Origin: Bacteroidia bacterium
Lineage (GTDB): Bacteria; Bacteroidota; Bacteroidia; NS11-12g; UBA9320
NCBI GenBank assembly: GCA_028339355.1
Contig: JAOLBX010000006.1
Location: 1 to 64,000, forward strand
Direction: 5' to 3'
DNA length: 64,000 nucleotides
The notes under the pieces are model-generated. The model was not told the DNA's origin. It did no database searches and saw only the letters and a program-made list of their open reading frames with translations. Made by a program: the position numbers and the translations under genes. Below, in pieces: positions 41,049 to 51,472 of this stretch. The stretch's first letter is position 1. Each line of letters begins with the position of its first letter.

Positions 41049-43110
41049 CATAAAAAAGAGCATAATGTGGCGTGCAGTCTTTGGCTTGAGTGTGGTAGTA
41101 GTTTTTGCCTTGGCTGTGACCTATCAGATGTTTAAGATTCAGATAGTAGAAGGCGAGAAATGGTTAGCGTTATCCGATAGTACGACTATACGTCATCAAG
41201 ATATTTCTCCTGCCAGAGGAAATATCTATTCGGACGACGGAAGCTTGTTGTCTACCTCTATGCCTATCTATGAGATACGCTGGGATGCTACAGTGGTCAA
41301 TAATGATACGTTCAAGTCATACGTAAATACTCTGGCCGTAGAGTTGTCTCGATTATATCCAGAGAATACCGCAAGTTTTTATCGCACGATGCTCCGAAAA
41401 GCTCGCAGAGATAAGAACAGATACAAGCTAATACGACGTAGGGTCAACTATCACGAGCAGAAAGCGATGCGGAATTTTCCTATTTTCTGCAAAGGAAGAT
41501 ACAAGGGCGGATTTTTGCCGCAGCTCAATACCAAGCGAGTAAAACCTGCAGGCCAACTTGCGTACAGGACCATCGGATATAGCACAGAATATAATCCTGG
41601 AGTAGGTCTAGAGAGAAGCTATGACGAAGATCTTGGAGGAGTAAAAGGGAAGCGACTTGTGCAGCGTATATCTGGTGGGTTCAGACCATTGAATGATGAG
41701 AACCTCATAGAGCCACAAAATGGTCGTGACGTTCATACTACGATAAATATTGATTTTCAGGAAATAGCTCAGCGAGCTTTAGAGAGGTCATTGGTCCAAA
41801 ATAGTGCAAAGCACGGTTGTGTTATCGTAATGGAAGTAGCTACAGGTAAGATAAAAGCCATTTCTAATCTCACCGCTAGAAAAGATGGCTCGTATACCGA
41901 GCAGTATAATTATGGTGTAGGTGAAAGCTATGAGCCAGGAAGTGTCTGGAAGGTTTATTCTGCTATGGCAGCTTTCGAAGATGGGCTTATCCATCCCGAA
42001 GACTCTATGGATATCATGAATGGCGAACGCGAATATTTCGGTAAACCTATGAGAGATTCTGATAAGGGGAGATTTAAGAAGATGAGCTTTACTCAGGCTT
42101 TTGCTCGCTCGAGCAACGTGGCTTTTTCTTCTATCATATTCGATAATTATGCTAAAAATCCTAGCCGATACATATCTCACCTTAGAAAACTAAATTTAGA
42201 TAAACCTACGGGTATCGAAATACTGGGAGAGCCTCAGCCTTTTCTGAATCATCCTGCGAGCAACAGTTGGTCTCAATTGACTCTTCCTTGGCTTGCTATC
42301 GGGTATGAAAATCAGCACACACCACTTCAGCTGCTAATGGCATACAACGGTATAATCAATGATGGTATGATGATGAAGCCACGCATAGTAAACGAGGTGA
42401 CTGATGCAGGTTTGGTAATAAAAGACCACAATGAAGATGTGAAATCTGTACGTGTATGCTCTAAACCTACATCAGATAAAATAAAGAAACTCACCGCAGC
42501 GGTGTTTGTAAGCGGCTCTGCCAGCAGACAAAAGTCCAGCGTAGTAGCTATGGCCGGCAAAACAGGGACCGCACAAATAGCGACAAAAGGTGAGTACCAA
42601 AAACACAAAAAATACAATGCTAGCTTCATTGGTCATTTTCCAGCAGAAAAGCCTGTGTATAGCATCTATGTATTGGTAAATGAGCCCAGCAATGGTCAGT
42701 TTTACGCATCATCAGTGGCGGCTCCAGTTTTTTCTGAGATCGCTAAGAAGGTATATACCATTAGCATAAAACAAGAGGTAGATGTTTCCCGAAAATCTGC
42801 TCCGCGATATACCGCAGGATATTATTCTGATTTTCAAGAATTGAACAAAGAGTTGGATGTGAAACTCGCAAATGAAGTAACCAATGAACTAGTGCGAATA
42901 GATGCATCTACGGGAGATGCCAAAGGGTTACCACTACCACAAGGAAAAATGCCAAATGTGAAAGGGCTGGGAGCCAAGGATGCCGTGTATCTACTAGAGA
43001 TGTATGGACTAAAACCAATAATAGCTGGATACGGACGAGTGATGGAACAGAGTCCAGAACCTGGTGTGAGTGTTAACAGAAATCGAAAAGTTTACATACG
43101 ACTAAATTGA
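41038..43110 (+). CDS. ftsI: Septal transpeptidase FtsI (PBP3-type) with PASTA domain
   Basis: This class B penicillin-binding protein of 690 residues has an N-terminal transmembrane helix (AVFGLSVVVVFALAVTYQMF). The pedestal domain contains SPARGNIYSDDG. Catalytic motifs of the transpeptidase domain are SVWK (Ser302), SSN (358-360) and KTG (508-510). One C-terminal PASTA domain (about 630-690: MPNVKGLGAKDAVYLLEMYGL) follows, as is common in this phylum but absent from E. coli FtsI. It cross-links septal peptidoglycan. Confidence 0.95.
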   Translation: MSTNIKKSIMWRAVFGLSVVVVFALAVTYQMFKIQIVEGEKWLALSDSTTIRHQDISPARGNIYSDDGSLLSTSMPIYEIRWDATVVNNDTFKSYVNTLAVELSRLYPENTASFYRTMLRKARRDKNRYKLIRRRVNYHEQKAMRNFPIFCKGRYKGGFLPQLNTKRVKPAGQLAYRTIGYSTEYNPGVGLERSYDEDLGGVKGKRLVQRISGGFRPLNDENLIEPQNGRDVHTTINIDFQEIAQRALERSLVQNSAKHGCVIVMEVATGKIKAISNLTARKDGSYTEQYNYGVGESYEPGSVWKVYSAMAAFEDGLIHPEDSMDIMNGEREYFGKPMRDSDKGRFKKMSFTQAFARSSNVAFSSIIFDNYAKNPSRYISHLRKLNLDKPTGIEILGEPQPFLNHPASNSWSQLTLPWLAIGYENQHTPLQLLMAYNGIINDGMMMKPRIVNEVTDAGLVIKDHNEDVKSVRVCSKPTSDKIKKLTAAVFVSGSASRQKSSVVAMAGKTGTAQIATKGEYQKHKKYNASFIGHFPAEKPVYSIYVLVNEPSNGQFYASSVAAPVFSEIAKKVYTISIKQEVDVSRKSAPRYTAGYYSDFQELNKELDVKLANEVTNELVRIDASTGDAKGLPLPQGKMPNVKGLGAKDAVYLLEMYGLKPIIAGYGRVMEQSPEPGVSVNRNRKVYIRLN

Positions 43111-44564
43111 ACCAACTAGACGACATATTGATGGCTATCAAGCCTATCGCTACTCACGGGAATAGAGCGGCAGAATTGAGCGGTCTTACACTGGATTCGC
43201 GAGCAGTAAAGCCCGGTTTCCTATTTGCAGCTACACGTGGAGCCAATACAGACGGACACCTGTATATAGCAAAAGCCATAGAGCTGGGTGCTGTAGCAGT
43301 TTTGTGTGAAAAAATAGAAGAGCGAGTAGAAGGAGTGACGTATGTGGTTGTGGAAAATGCTTCTGAGTCTTTGGGTTTATTGGCTTCAGAATACTACGAA
43401 AATCCAAGCAGAAATCTTAAGCTTATAGGAATCACCGGTACCAATGGAAAAACATCCATAGCTACTATGTTGTATCAGTGTTTTATGAACTTGGGTCATC
43501 CGTGTGGTCTGCTTTCTACCATAAAATACAGTATAAATGGCACCGATGACGTATCTACCCATACTACGCCAAATAGTGTGCGTATAAACGAGCTGCTCGC
43601 AGAGATGGTAAGTGCAGGATGTGAGTACGCTTTTATGGAAGTGAGCTCTCATGCTCTGCACCAATATAGAACCGCAGGTCTCGAGTTTGATGGAGCGGTG
43701 TTTACCAATATCACACACGATCATCTGGATTATCACACAGATTTTAAAGAATACCTATATACAAAGAAGAGGCTTTTTGATGGATTGTCCTCCGATGCTT
43801 TTGCACTCGTAAATAAGGACGATAAGAATGGAGCTACTATGGTTCAAAACACCAAAGGGACTAGGTATACATATAGCCTCAAGTCTGTAAGTGATTTTAA
43901 AACCAAGGTCATAGAAAGTGATTTTGAAGGGATGCTCCTGGATATAGGCGGTATAGAAGTGTGGCTGAGATTAGTGGGTAGGTTCAATGCTTACAATGTG
44001 CTAGCAGTTTATTCTGTAGCATTTTTACTGGGCAAAGAACACTTGGATATAGTAACAGCACTCAGTGCCATCAATAGTGTAGACGGAAGATTTCAAAATA
44101 TAAAAGGTGGCGGAGTGACAGCTATAGTAGACTATGCTCACACTCCAGATGCATTGCAAAATGTAGTGGATACCATCAATGCCATTCGTACCAAAAACGA
44201 GCAGTTCATCACTGTAGTAGGATGCGGCGGAGATAGAGACAAGACTAAGCGTCCGGTAATGGCACGCATAGCTTGTGATGCGAGTAGTAGAGTGATTCTT
44301 ACTTCAGACAATCCTCGTACCGAAGACCCAGACGCTATCATCAATGAAATGATGGAAGGGGTAGAGCCTCAAAATTTTAAGAAAGTACTCAAAATAACGA
44401 ACAGAGAAGAAGCTATAAAAACGGCCATTAGCCTCAGTGATACTGGAGATGTCATCCTGGTAGCTGGCAAAGGGCATGAGACCTATCAAGAAATCAATGG
44501 AGTAAGACAACCATTTGACGATAAAGAAATCATAACTAAGAACCTTAAACTAATCAAAGAGTAA
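43107..44564 (+). CDS. murE: UDP-MurNAc-tripeptide synthetase MurE (meso-diaminopimelate type)
   Basis: MurE adds the third amino acid to UDP-MurNAc-L-Ala-D-Glu. The 485 residues start at a TTG overlapping the ftsI stop. The ATP loop is [15 protein letters not shown]; the central domain has HTTPNS and [13 protein letters not shown] at residues 401-404 is the signature that selects meso-diaminopimelate rather than lysine. GKGHETYQ is near the end. The cell wall is therefore likely DAP-type. Confidence 0.95.
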   Translation: MNQLDDILMAIKPIATHGNRAAELSGLTLDSRAVKPGFLFAATRGANTDGHLYIAKAIELGAVAVLCEKIEERVEGVTYVVVENASESLGLLASEYYENPSRNLKLIGITGTNGKTSIATMLYQCFMNLGHPCGLLSTIKYSINGTDDVSTHTTPNSVRINELLAEMVSAGCEYAFMEVSSHALHQYRTAGLEFDGAVFTNITHDHLDYHTDFKEYLYTKKRLFDGLSSDAFALVNKDDKNGATMVQNTKGTRYTYSLKSVSDFKTKVIESDFEGMLLDIGGIEVWLRLVGRFNAYNVLAVYSVAFLLGKEHLDIVTALSAINSVDGRFQNIKGGGVTAIVDYAHTPDALQNVVDTINAIRTKNEQFITVVGCGGDRDKTKRPVMARIACDASSRVILTSDNPRTEDPDAIINEMMEGVEPQNFKKVLKITNREEAIKTAISLSDTGDVILVAGKGHETYQEINGVRQPFDDKEIITKNLKLIKE

Positions 44565-45814
44565 TGCTATATCACCTATTCGACTATTTACAAGAAACCT
44601 ATAACATGCCTGGAGCAGGTGTGTTTCAGTACATCTCTTTTAGAGCATCATTAGCTGTTATCGTTTCTCTACTCATTTCTATGGTTTTTGGGAAGCGACT
44701 GATAGACTTGCTACGCAATATGCAAGCAGCGGAGACTATTCGTACCTTGGGTTTACAAGGCGAAGAAGCTAAGAAAGGAACACCTACGATGGGTGGACTT
44801 ATCATCATAGCAGCTATTCTCATTCCTACGCTACTTTTTGCGAAGCTTAATAACATTTATATCATGCTTATGATATTCAGCACCATCTGGTTAGGTGCTA
44901 TTGGTTTCATAGATGATTATATCAAAATTTATAAAAAATCAAAAGCTGGATTAGCTGGGAGGTTTAAAATCATAGGTCAAGTAGGTCTAGGTATAATAGT
45001 AGCTCTGGTGCTTCATTTCAATGACAATGTAGTAGTGCGTGAGCAGTACAAAATTGATACCGCGGACGAAGCTCCAGCAGACAAAACCGTCAAGGAGATC
45101 AACGGTCAACTGATGTATTTCAATGATGTGAAGAGCAATACCACTACGTTACCATTTATCAAAACACACGAGATAGATTACTCTAAATTTTTGTTTTGGA
45201 TGGATGAGGATGGAGCCAATAAATGGGCGTGGGCAGTGTTTATGTTAGTGGCTATAGTAGTCATCACGGCAGTCTCTAATGGAGCTAACCTCACCGATGG
45301 TATAGATGGGCTAGCTGCAGGCAGTTCGGCTATCATAAGCGTAACACTGGCAGTGCTCGCATTTATAAGCGGTAACCTTATTTTTTCTGATTATCTCAAT
45401 GTCATGTTCATCCCCAACCAGGGAGAACTGGTAATCTATGCTGCCGCTCTTGCAGGAGCTTGCATCGGATTCTTGTGGTACAATAGTTTTCCTGCTCAGG
45501 TCTTCATGGGTGATACGGGTAGTTTAGCTCTAGGTGGTGTTATAGCTGTAATGGCTCTCATGATACGCAAAGAGCTGGTACTTCCTATTCTGTGCGGAAT
45601 CTTCCTAGTAGAAAACCTTAGTGTCATGATGCAGGTGAGCTACTTCAAATACACAAAAAAGAAATACGGTGAAGGTAGACGCATATTTAAAATGTCGCCG
45701 CTTCATCACCACTATCAAAAGCTGGGATACGCTGAACCTAAGATCGTTACTCGGTTTTGGATAATCGGAATAATGCTGGCCATATTCACCATAATCACAT
45801 TCAAGTTGAGATAA
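44564..45814 (+). CDS. mraY: Phospho-MurNAc-pentapeptide transferase MraY
   Basis: MraY makes lipid I at the inner membrane. The 416 residues carry GTPTMGGL near residue 74, the [11 protein letters not shown] aspartates near 115, the [12 protein letters not shown] motif near 245, [12 protein letters not shown] near 315 and the HHHYQKLG site near 385. It exceeds the roughly 360 residues of E. coli MraY because of an extra hydrophilic loop around residues 155-215, in agreement with other Bacteroidota. It shares its first base with the murE stop. Confidence 0.96.
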   Translation: MLYHLFDYLQETYNMPGAGVFQYISFRASLAVIVSLLISMVFGKRLIDLLRNMQAAETIRTLGLQGEEAKKGTPTMGGLIIIAAILIPTLLFAKLNNIYIMLMIFSTIWLGAIGFIDDYIKIYKKSKAGLAGRFKIIGQVGLGIIVALVLHFNDNVVVREQYKIDTADEAPADKTVKEINGQLMYFNDVKSNTTTLPFIKTHEIDYSKFLFWMDEDGANKWAWAVFMLVAIVVITAVSNGANLTDGIDGLAAGSSAIISVTLAVLAFISGNLIFSDYLNVMFIPNQGELVIYAAALAGACIGFLWYNSFPAQVFMGDTGSLALGGVIAVMALMIRKELVLPILCGIFLVENLSVMMQVSYFKYTKKKYGEGRRIFKMSPLHHHYQKLGYAEPKIVTRFWIIGIMLAIFTIITFKLR

Positions 45815-45817
45815 AAA

Positions 45818-47161
45818 TTGAGTAATCTAATTTCCATATTAGGTGCCGGCGAAAGCGGTGTAGGCTCTGCCATCTTAGCCCAAACGAAAGGGTACGATGT
45901 TTGGGTGTCTGACTATGGCACTATCAAGCCTCAGTACAAAACTGAGCTGGATAAGTATGGAATAAAATACGAAGAAGGTGGACACGATGAGAGTAAAATT
46001 CTTTCATCTGTCAAAATAATTAAAAGCCCAGGCATAGCAGATAATGTTCCATTGCTGGTCAAAGCTTCAGAGAATAATATCCAAGTAGTAGGTGAGATAG
46101 AATTTGCGGCAGCATATACAGATGCTAAGCTCATCGGTATCACAGGAACGAATGGCAAAACTACAACTACCCTACTTACTCACCATATTCTGCAAAAAGC
46201 GGGATTCAATGTTGGCCTGGCAGGTAATGTAGGTTTCAGCTTTGCAAAGCAAGTTGCAGAAAATAATCACGAGTGTTTTGTCCTTGAACTCAGTAGTTTT
46301 CAGCTAGACGCCATGCATACTATCGCTCTAGATTATGCAGTACTGCTCAATATCACTCCCGATCATTTAGATCGATACGACTCTATTCAGGGGTACATAG
46401 ACTCCAAATTTAAGGTGACTCAAAATCAAAACGCTCAGCAGAGATTCATTTACTGTGCTGATGATGAGACGGTAGCCTCACAACTTACGCATCACACTAC
46501 CGATGCTCAGCTTATTCCATTCACCTACGATGGTGGTCCGTTGGAAGAAGGGGCTTGGGTAGACAATAATCAAATCAATATAAAACTAAACAATCCAAAA
46601 ACCGAATTCATTATGTCAGTAGAACAACTAACAATCGCAGGAAAGCACAACACGTACAACTCAATGGCGGCTTCTATTATCGCCAATTCATTACTTATCA
46701 GAAAAGAGTCTATTCGAGAGAGTCTTTCAGATTTTAAAAACGTAGAACACAGACTAGAGTTTGTGGGCAAGGTGAAAGGTATCAGTTTTGTGAATGACAG
46801 TAAAGCAACTAACGTAAATGCAGCCTGGTATGCATTAGAGAGTGTACAGAATCCGATCATTTGGATAGCCGGTGGTGTAGATAAAGGAAATGACTATGAG
46901 TCACTTAGCCCACTAGTGAAATCTAAGGTTAGAATAATAGTGTGCTTAGGAAAAAATAATATGAAGCTTCATCACGCATTCAGAAAAGATGTAGATATGA
47001 TGATAAATGCAAGTTCTGCACAAGAGGCAGTAGACTTGGCGTATGGTCTGGGTGAAAAAGGTGAGACAGTATTGTTGTCTCCAGCTTGTGCATCATTCGA
47101 TTTATTTGACAACTACCAAGATAGAGGAAACCAGTTTAAGAGAGCTGTAAGAAGTCTGTGA
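45818..47161 (+). CDS. murD: UDP-MurNAc-L-alanine--D-glutamate ligase MurD
   Basis: This 447-residue ligase has a TTG start. The N-terminal Rossmann part is ISILGAGESGVGSAILAQ; the ATP loop is [17 protein letters not shown] near residue 108; FVLELSSFQL and LNITPDHLDRYDS follow; the C-terminal domain has VNDSKATNVNAAWYAL and LLSPACASFDLFDNYQDRG. All are standard MurD blocks. It lies 3 bases after mraY and overlaps ftsW by four. Confidence 0.95.
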   Translation: MSNLISILGAGESGVGSAILAQTKGYDVWVSDYGTIKPQYKTELDKYGIKYEEGGHDESKILSSVKIIKSPGIADNVPLLVKASENNIQVVGEIEFAAAYTDAKLIGITGTNGKTTTTLLTHHILQKAGFNVGLAGNVGFSFAKQVAENNHECFVLELSSFQLDAMHTIALDYAVLLNITPDHLDRYDSIQGYIDSKFKVTQNQNAQQRFIYCADDETVASQLTHHTTDAQLIPFTYDGGPLEEGAWVDNNQINIKLNNPKTEFIMSVEQLTIAGKHNTYNSMAASIIANSLLIRKESIRESLSDFKNVEHRLEFVGKVKGISFVNDSKATNVNAAWYALESVQNPIIWIAGGVDKGNDYESLSPLVKSKVRIIVCLGKNNMKLHHAFRKDVDMMINASSAQEAVDLAYGLGEKGETVLLSPACASFDLFDNYQDRGNQFKRAVRSL

Positions 47162-48306
47162 GAGAGTTTTTTGGGAAATATCTCAAAGGCGATCCAGTAA
47201 TATGGTTCGTGGTCCTAGTGCTTTCCATTTATGGTGTACTGGCAGTGTACTCTTCCTTGGGGTCGCTAGCATATAGCAAAGGAGTAAGTACGGAAGCGTA
47301 CCTTTTCAAGCACGTCGCATTGTTGATTTTTGGTTTGTTCACAATGTGGCTCACGCACATGATAAATATTCAGTATTTCTCTAGAATAGGTCAATTGATG
47401 ATTTGGTTGGCTGTCCCGTTACTTGTATATACACTTGTTTTTGGAGTAGAGATAAATGATGCTCGCAGGTGGATAGCTTTACCGGGCATAGGTCTCACGG
47501 TGCAAAGTTCAGATTTTGCGAAGCTTGCTCTTGTTACGTTTGTGGCTCGTTTTATGGCTAAACGTCAAGGTGAAGTCCATGATTTTAAGAGAACATTACT
47601 GCCTATTCTAGGCGTGATACTACTCGTTTGCTTACTCATATTTCCAGAAGATTTTTCTACGTCAGCAGTGCTTTTTCTAACGAGTATGTTGGTGATGTTT
47701 TTAGGTAGAATTCCGCTCAAGCAGCTAGGGATGCTAGTAGGTATAGGAGTTTTTGTGCTTGGAGGTTTGTTTGCTTTTGTGATGAAGTCAGACTCCCAGT
47801 TTGGACGATTGGCCACGGTAAAACATAGAATAGAAGCATTTAGCGATGGAAGTGATGATGGAGGTACTTTCCAAAGTAGACAAGCAAAAATAGCTGTAGC
47901 TCGAGGTGGGTTCACTGGGCAGGGTCCAGGAAGAAGCCGTCAAAAAAATATCTTACCGTCACCGTTTGCAGATTTTATATATGCTATAATTATAGAAGAA
48001 TACGGTTCTATATTTGGCGGGGTGGGGCTTTTGATTTTATACATGCTTTTGCTTTATCGCTGTTTTAGAATTGTTTTAAAAACAGAAAATTCATTGGCTG
48101 CATTGCTGTCCATAGGATTAGCGTTTAGCCTTGTTGTGCAGGCTTTGATAAATATGGGTGTGGCAGTCAATCTGCTTCCTGTTACGGGTCTTGCTCTTCC
48201 TATTGTAAGTAGAGGAGGTACGTCCATACTGTTTGTAAGTATAGCATTTGGGATAATTCTAAGTGCCAGTAGAACTATATATCCAAATCGAGAAGATGCC
48301 AAATAA
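47158..48306 (+). CDS. ftsW: Septal peptidoglycan glycosyltransferase FtsW (SEDS family)
   Basis: This 382-residue protein has a GTG start and ten hydrophobic segments. SEDS motifs include RRWIALPGIGLTVQSSDFAKLALV near residue 105, KHRIEAF near 225, GGFTGQGPGRSRQKNILPSPFADFIYAIIIEEYG near 255 with the conserved glycines and acidic residues, and LPVTGLALPIVSRGGTSILF near 340. It polymerises septal glycan with FtsI. The position between murD and murG favours FtsW over RodA. Confidence 0.93.
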   Translation: MREFFGKYLKGDPVIWFVVLVLSIYGVLAVYSSLGSLAYSKGVSTEAYLFKHVALLIFGLFTMWLTHMINIQYFSRIGQLMIWLAVPLLVYTLVFGVEINDARRWIALPGIGLTVQSSDFAKLALVTFVARFMAKRQGEVHDFKRTLLPILGVILLVCLLIFPEDFSTSAVLFLTSMLVMFLGRIPLKQLGMLVGIGVFVLGGLFAFVMKSDSQFGRLATVKHRIEAFSDGSDDGGTFQSRQAKIAVARGGFTGQGPGRSRQKNILPSPFADFIYAIIIEEYGSIFGGVGLLILYMLLLYRCFRIVLKTENSLAALLSIGLAFSLVVQALINMGVAVNLLPVTGLALPIVSRGGTSILFVSIAFGIILSASRTIYPNREDAK

Positions 48307-49381
48307 GTTAAGAGTGCTCATATCTGGTGGTGGCACAGGTGGTCATATTTTTCCTGCTATCGCTATTGCAAATGAGATAAAAGATAAATACCCAAACAGT
48401 GAAATTGAATTTGTAGGAGCCAAAGGTAAAATGGAGATGGAAAAAGTGCCAGCTGCAGGATACAAAATTCATGGTCTTTGGATAGCTGGATTACAGAGAA
48501 GATTAACATCAAAAAATTTAGTTTTACCATTTAAACTCATATCGAGTTTATGGGTGTCTCGAAGAATCATAAAAAAATTCAAGCCTACATTCACTGTGGG
48601 AGTAGGAGGGTATGCTAGTGGTCCGCTAAATTATATGGCAAGCAGAATGGGCTTGCCTGTGTATCTTCAAGAACAAAATTCATTTCCAGGCATTACCAAT
48701 AAATTACTCAAAAACACGGCAAGGAAAATTTGCGTAGCGTATGATGGAATGGATCGATTTTTTCCAAAGGAAAAAATCGTAATGACAGGGAACCCAATAC
48801 GACAAGATATATTAAATAGTACTTGTACTCGAGATGAAGCTATGGACTATTTCAAATTGGATAAAAGCAAGAATACCGTACTCGTAGTAGGAGGTAGTCT
48901 AGGGGCTCGCACGGTCAATGAAGCAATTGAGGCTAATCTCAATGCCATAGAAAAAGAAGGAGTTCAACTCTTGTGGCAAACAGGAAAAAACTTTTCGGGA
49001 GAGTTTGGGAGTTTCTCCTGGGGAAATAGGACTGCATTTATACAGCGAATGGAACTAGCATACAAAGCTGCCGATGTAGTAGTGAGCAGAGCAGGAGCTA
49101 TGTCTGTATCAGAGTTGTCTGCACTTGGTAAGGCTACGATTTTTGTGCCATCTCCATTTGTGGCAGAGGATCACCAGACCAAAAATGCGATGAGTTTAGT
49201 AGATAAGAATGCAGCAATACTATGCAAGGATGTAGAAGCCAAAGAGAAACTTGGAGTCTTGGTAATAGATTTACTCAAGGACAACGAAAAGTTAGCTTCT
49301 CTGCAAACAGAGATAACAAAACTAGGTCAGCCAAATGCAGCAGAGTCCATAGTCAATGAAATAATAAAAGAACTTGGATAA
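48296..49381 (+). CDS. murG: UDP-GlcNAc--lipid I GlcNAc transferase MurG
   Basis: MurG converts lipid I to lipid II. I chose the ATG at 48296 (MPNKLRVLISGGGTGGHIFPAIAIA), giving 361 residues and an 11-base overlap with ftsW. Motifs include the GGGTGGH loop, VGVGGYASGPLNYMA, LQEQNSFPGITNKLL, VVGGSLGARTVNEAI and SRAGAMSVSELSALGKATIFVPSPFVAEDHQT. The length is normal. Confidence 0.95.
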   Translation: MPNKLRVLISGGGTGGHIFPAIAIANEIKDKYPNSEIEFVGAKGKMEMEKVPAAGYKIHGLWIAGLQRRLTSKNLVLPFKLISSLWVSRRIIKKFKPTFTVGVGGYASGPLNYMASRMGLPVYLQEQNSFPGITNKLLKNTARKICVAYDGMDRFFPKEKIVMTGNPIRQDILNSTCTRDEAMDYFKLDKSKNTVLVVGGSLGARTVNEAIEANLNAIEKEGVQLLWQTGKNFSGEFGSFSWGNRTAFIQRMELAYKAADVVVSRAGAMSVSELSALGKATIFVPSPFVAEDHQTKNAMSLVDKNAAILCKDVEAKEKLGVLVIDLLKDNEKLASLQTEITKLGQPNAAESIVNEIIKELG

Positions 49382-50741
49382 GCCGAAATACATATACTTC
49401 TTAGGAATAGGTGGCATAGGCATGAGTGCACTAGCTCGTTATTTTCACAATGCAGCGTATATAGTTCATGGATACGATAAAACTCCTTCTCCGCTTACCA
49501 ATACATTAGAGAAAGAAGGGATAGAAATCTCATTTGTAGATGCAGTTTCAGAGATTTCCAAAGAATTTTTGGAAAATAAGGATAATACTTTAGTAGTCTA
49601 TACTCCTGCGATTTCAAAGGATAATAAGATTCTGAATTATTTTAGAGATAATCGCTACTCGATAAAAAAGAGGGCCGAGGTATTGGGCATAGTTACTGCA
49701 CAGACGGAAAATCTAAGTGTAGCCGGGACACACGGCAAGACCACTACAAGTTGTATAGTAGCGACCATATTGCAGTATTCAGAAAAACAGTTTTCTGCAT
49801 TTCTTGGAGGAATTAGTACCAACTTAAGGAGTAATTATTTCTACCACGATGGGGATTCAGAACATCTTAGTATTGCAGAAGCAGATGAGTTTGATCGGTC
49901 ATTTCTACACCTTAAACCAAATTATGCAGTAGTCACTAGTACGGATGCCGACCATCTCGATATTTATGGAAAGAAGGAAGAGTTAGAGCGATCTTATCGT
50001 GATTTTTGTAATCTGTTAGCAGAGGAAGACAATCTGTTTTCAGCATATGGTAATAGTATAATGTTGGGTGGGACTACTTATTCTTCCACAGATAAGAATG
50101 CAGATTATCATGCCATCATAAAAAACCAAAGTGGAAAAGGAACTCATTTTAGTATATCCAATAATCTGGGCAAAGAATCGATAAATGATTTATATCTGAA
50201 TATTCCTGGGATGCACAATCTAGAGAATGCAATAGGTGCAACTCTGATGACGCTAAAAGCAGGAGTTTCGCTAGATGCAGTTCGGAATGGACTTGCCAAT
50301 TTCAAAGGAATAAAAAGACGATTTGAGTACGTACTTGAAAATGAGAATATTATCTACATAGACGACTACGCTCATCACCCTAGCGAGTTGAGAGCCATTA
50401 TTTCTTCTGTGAGAGAATTGTATCCCAATAAAAATATAACAGCAGTTTTTCAACCACATTTGTTTTCTCGTACTCAGGATTTTATGGATGACTTTGCTGC
50501 AGAATTATCCAAGTTGGATGATTTGCTTTTAGTGCCTATCTATCCAGCTAGGGAGCAGCCGATTGCCGGTGTTACGTCGGAATCTATATTAAAAAAAATC
50601 ACTTTAAGCTCGGCAGTATGCTTAAAGAAGGAAGTGGTGTTGGACGAATTAAAAAAACGGAATATCGAAGTCCTTTTAACTCTTGGAGCTGGAGATATTG
50701 ATAGATTGGTATTACCCATAAAAGAGCAATATGGCAACTAG
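49374..50741 (+). CDS. murC: UDP-MurNAc--L-alanine ligase MurC
   Basis: MurC attaches the first amino acid of the stem peptide. The 455 residues start at a TTG that overlaps murG by 8 bases. The N-terminal loop is YFLGIGGIGMSALARYF, the ATP loop is VAGTHGKTTTSCIVA near residue 117, EADEFDRSF and TSTDADHLDIYG follow, and DDYAHHPSELRA with VFQPHLFSRTQDF lies in the last third. There is no ddl gene after it, as is usual in this phylum. Confidence 0.95.
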   Translation: MDKPKYIYFLGIGGIGMSALARYFHNAAYIVHGYDKTPSPLTNTLEKEGIEISFVDAVSEISKEFLENKDNTLVVYTPAISKDNKILNYFRDNRYSIKKRAEVLGIVTAQTENLSVAGTHGKTTTSCIVATILQYSEKQFSAFLGGISTNLRSNYFYHDGDSEHLSIAEADEFDRSFLHLKPNYAVVTSTDADHLDIYGKKEELERSYRDFCNLLAEEDNLFSAYGNSIMLGGTTYSSTDKNADYHAIIKNQSGKGTHFSISNNLGKESINDLYLNIPGMHNLENAIGATLMTLKAGVSLDAVRNGLANFKGIKRRFEYVLENENIIYIDDYAHHPSELRAIISSVRELYPNKNITAVFQPHLFSRTQDFMDDFAAELSKLDDLLLVPIYPAREQPIAGVTSESILKKITLSSAVCLKKEVVLDELKKRNIEVLLTLGAGDIDRLVLPIKEQYGN

Positions 50742-51468
50742 CATGAACCCATATACACGCAAAACATTATACCTAGTATCCTTCCTTCTACTAGTAGCAT
50801 TATTTGTAGTGCTTGGCAATCAGCAAGCAGATCAAATTTGCGAAAGAATAGATATTAGTATTGATGCACCGATAGAAAAACAACTGATTAGTCAGTCAAT
50901 AGTGCAGGATAAGCTGGATAAATGGTACAGTGAAGGCCTCTCTGGAGTAGCTAAAAAAGATATATCTCTTTTAGATGTTGAGCAAAGATTAGAAGAACTT
51001 CCTGCTGTTAAAAATGCAGAAGTAAGTTTTGATTTGAGAGGAGAACTCAAAATCTATATTGACCAGCGTGTACCGTTGTTGAGAATTATAAGCAAAGGGG
51101 GAGAAGCATATTATTTGGCAAAAGATTTTTATAAAATTCCTGTTTCAGGGATAGAAGCTGCTCGAGTACCTATCGCCAATGGTCGATTATCTGCAACTAT
51201 GATTAAGAAAGTGTACACACTATCCACCTATGTGCAAGAAAACGACTTTATGGAGGCCCTTACAGAGCAGATATTTGTAAACAAAAATAGTGACATTGTG
51301 ATCGTCCCAAAGTTGAAAAACCAAAAGATAATTATTGGTGATACTACTGATCTCCAAGATAAGTTCCATCGACTCTTAGTTTTTTATAGAGATGGACTCA
51401 ATCACGTTGGTTGGGAGAAGTACTGCACTATCAATTTAAAATATAAAGACCAAATCGTTTGTAACTAA
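50731..51468 (+). CDS. ftsQ: Cell division protein FtsQ
   Basis: This 245-residue bitopic protein starts at an ATG at 50731; 50743 is an alternative. A short N-terminus and one transmembrane helix (TLYLVSFLLLVALFVVLG) are followed by a periplasmic POTRA-like segment (LLDVEQRLEELPAVKNAEVSFDLRGELKIYIDQRVPLLRI) and a beta domain. Sequence similarity across FtsQ is low, but the topology and the place between murC and ftsA are decisive. It overlaps murC by 11 bases. Confidence 0.88.
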   Translation: MATSMNPYTRKTLYLVSFLLLVALFVVLGNQQADQICERIDISIDAPIEKQLISQSIVQDKLDKWYSEGLSGVAKKDISLLDVEQRLEELPAVKNAEVSFDLRGELKIYIDQRVPLLRIISKGGEAYYLAKDFYKIPVSGIEAARVPIANGRLSATMIKKVYTLSTYVQENDFMEALTEQIFVNKNSDIVIVPKLKNQKIIIGDTTDLQDKFHRLLVFYRDGLNHVGWEKYCTINLKYKDQIVCN

Positions 51469-51472
51469 TAAA

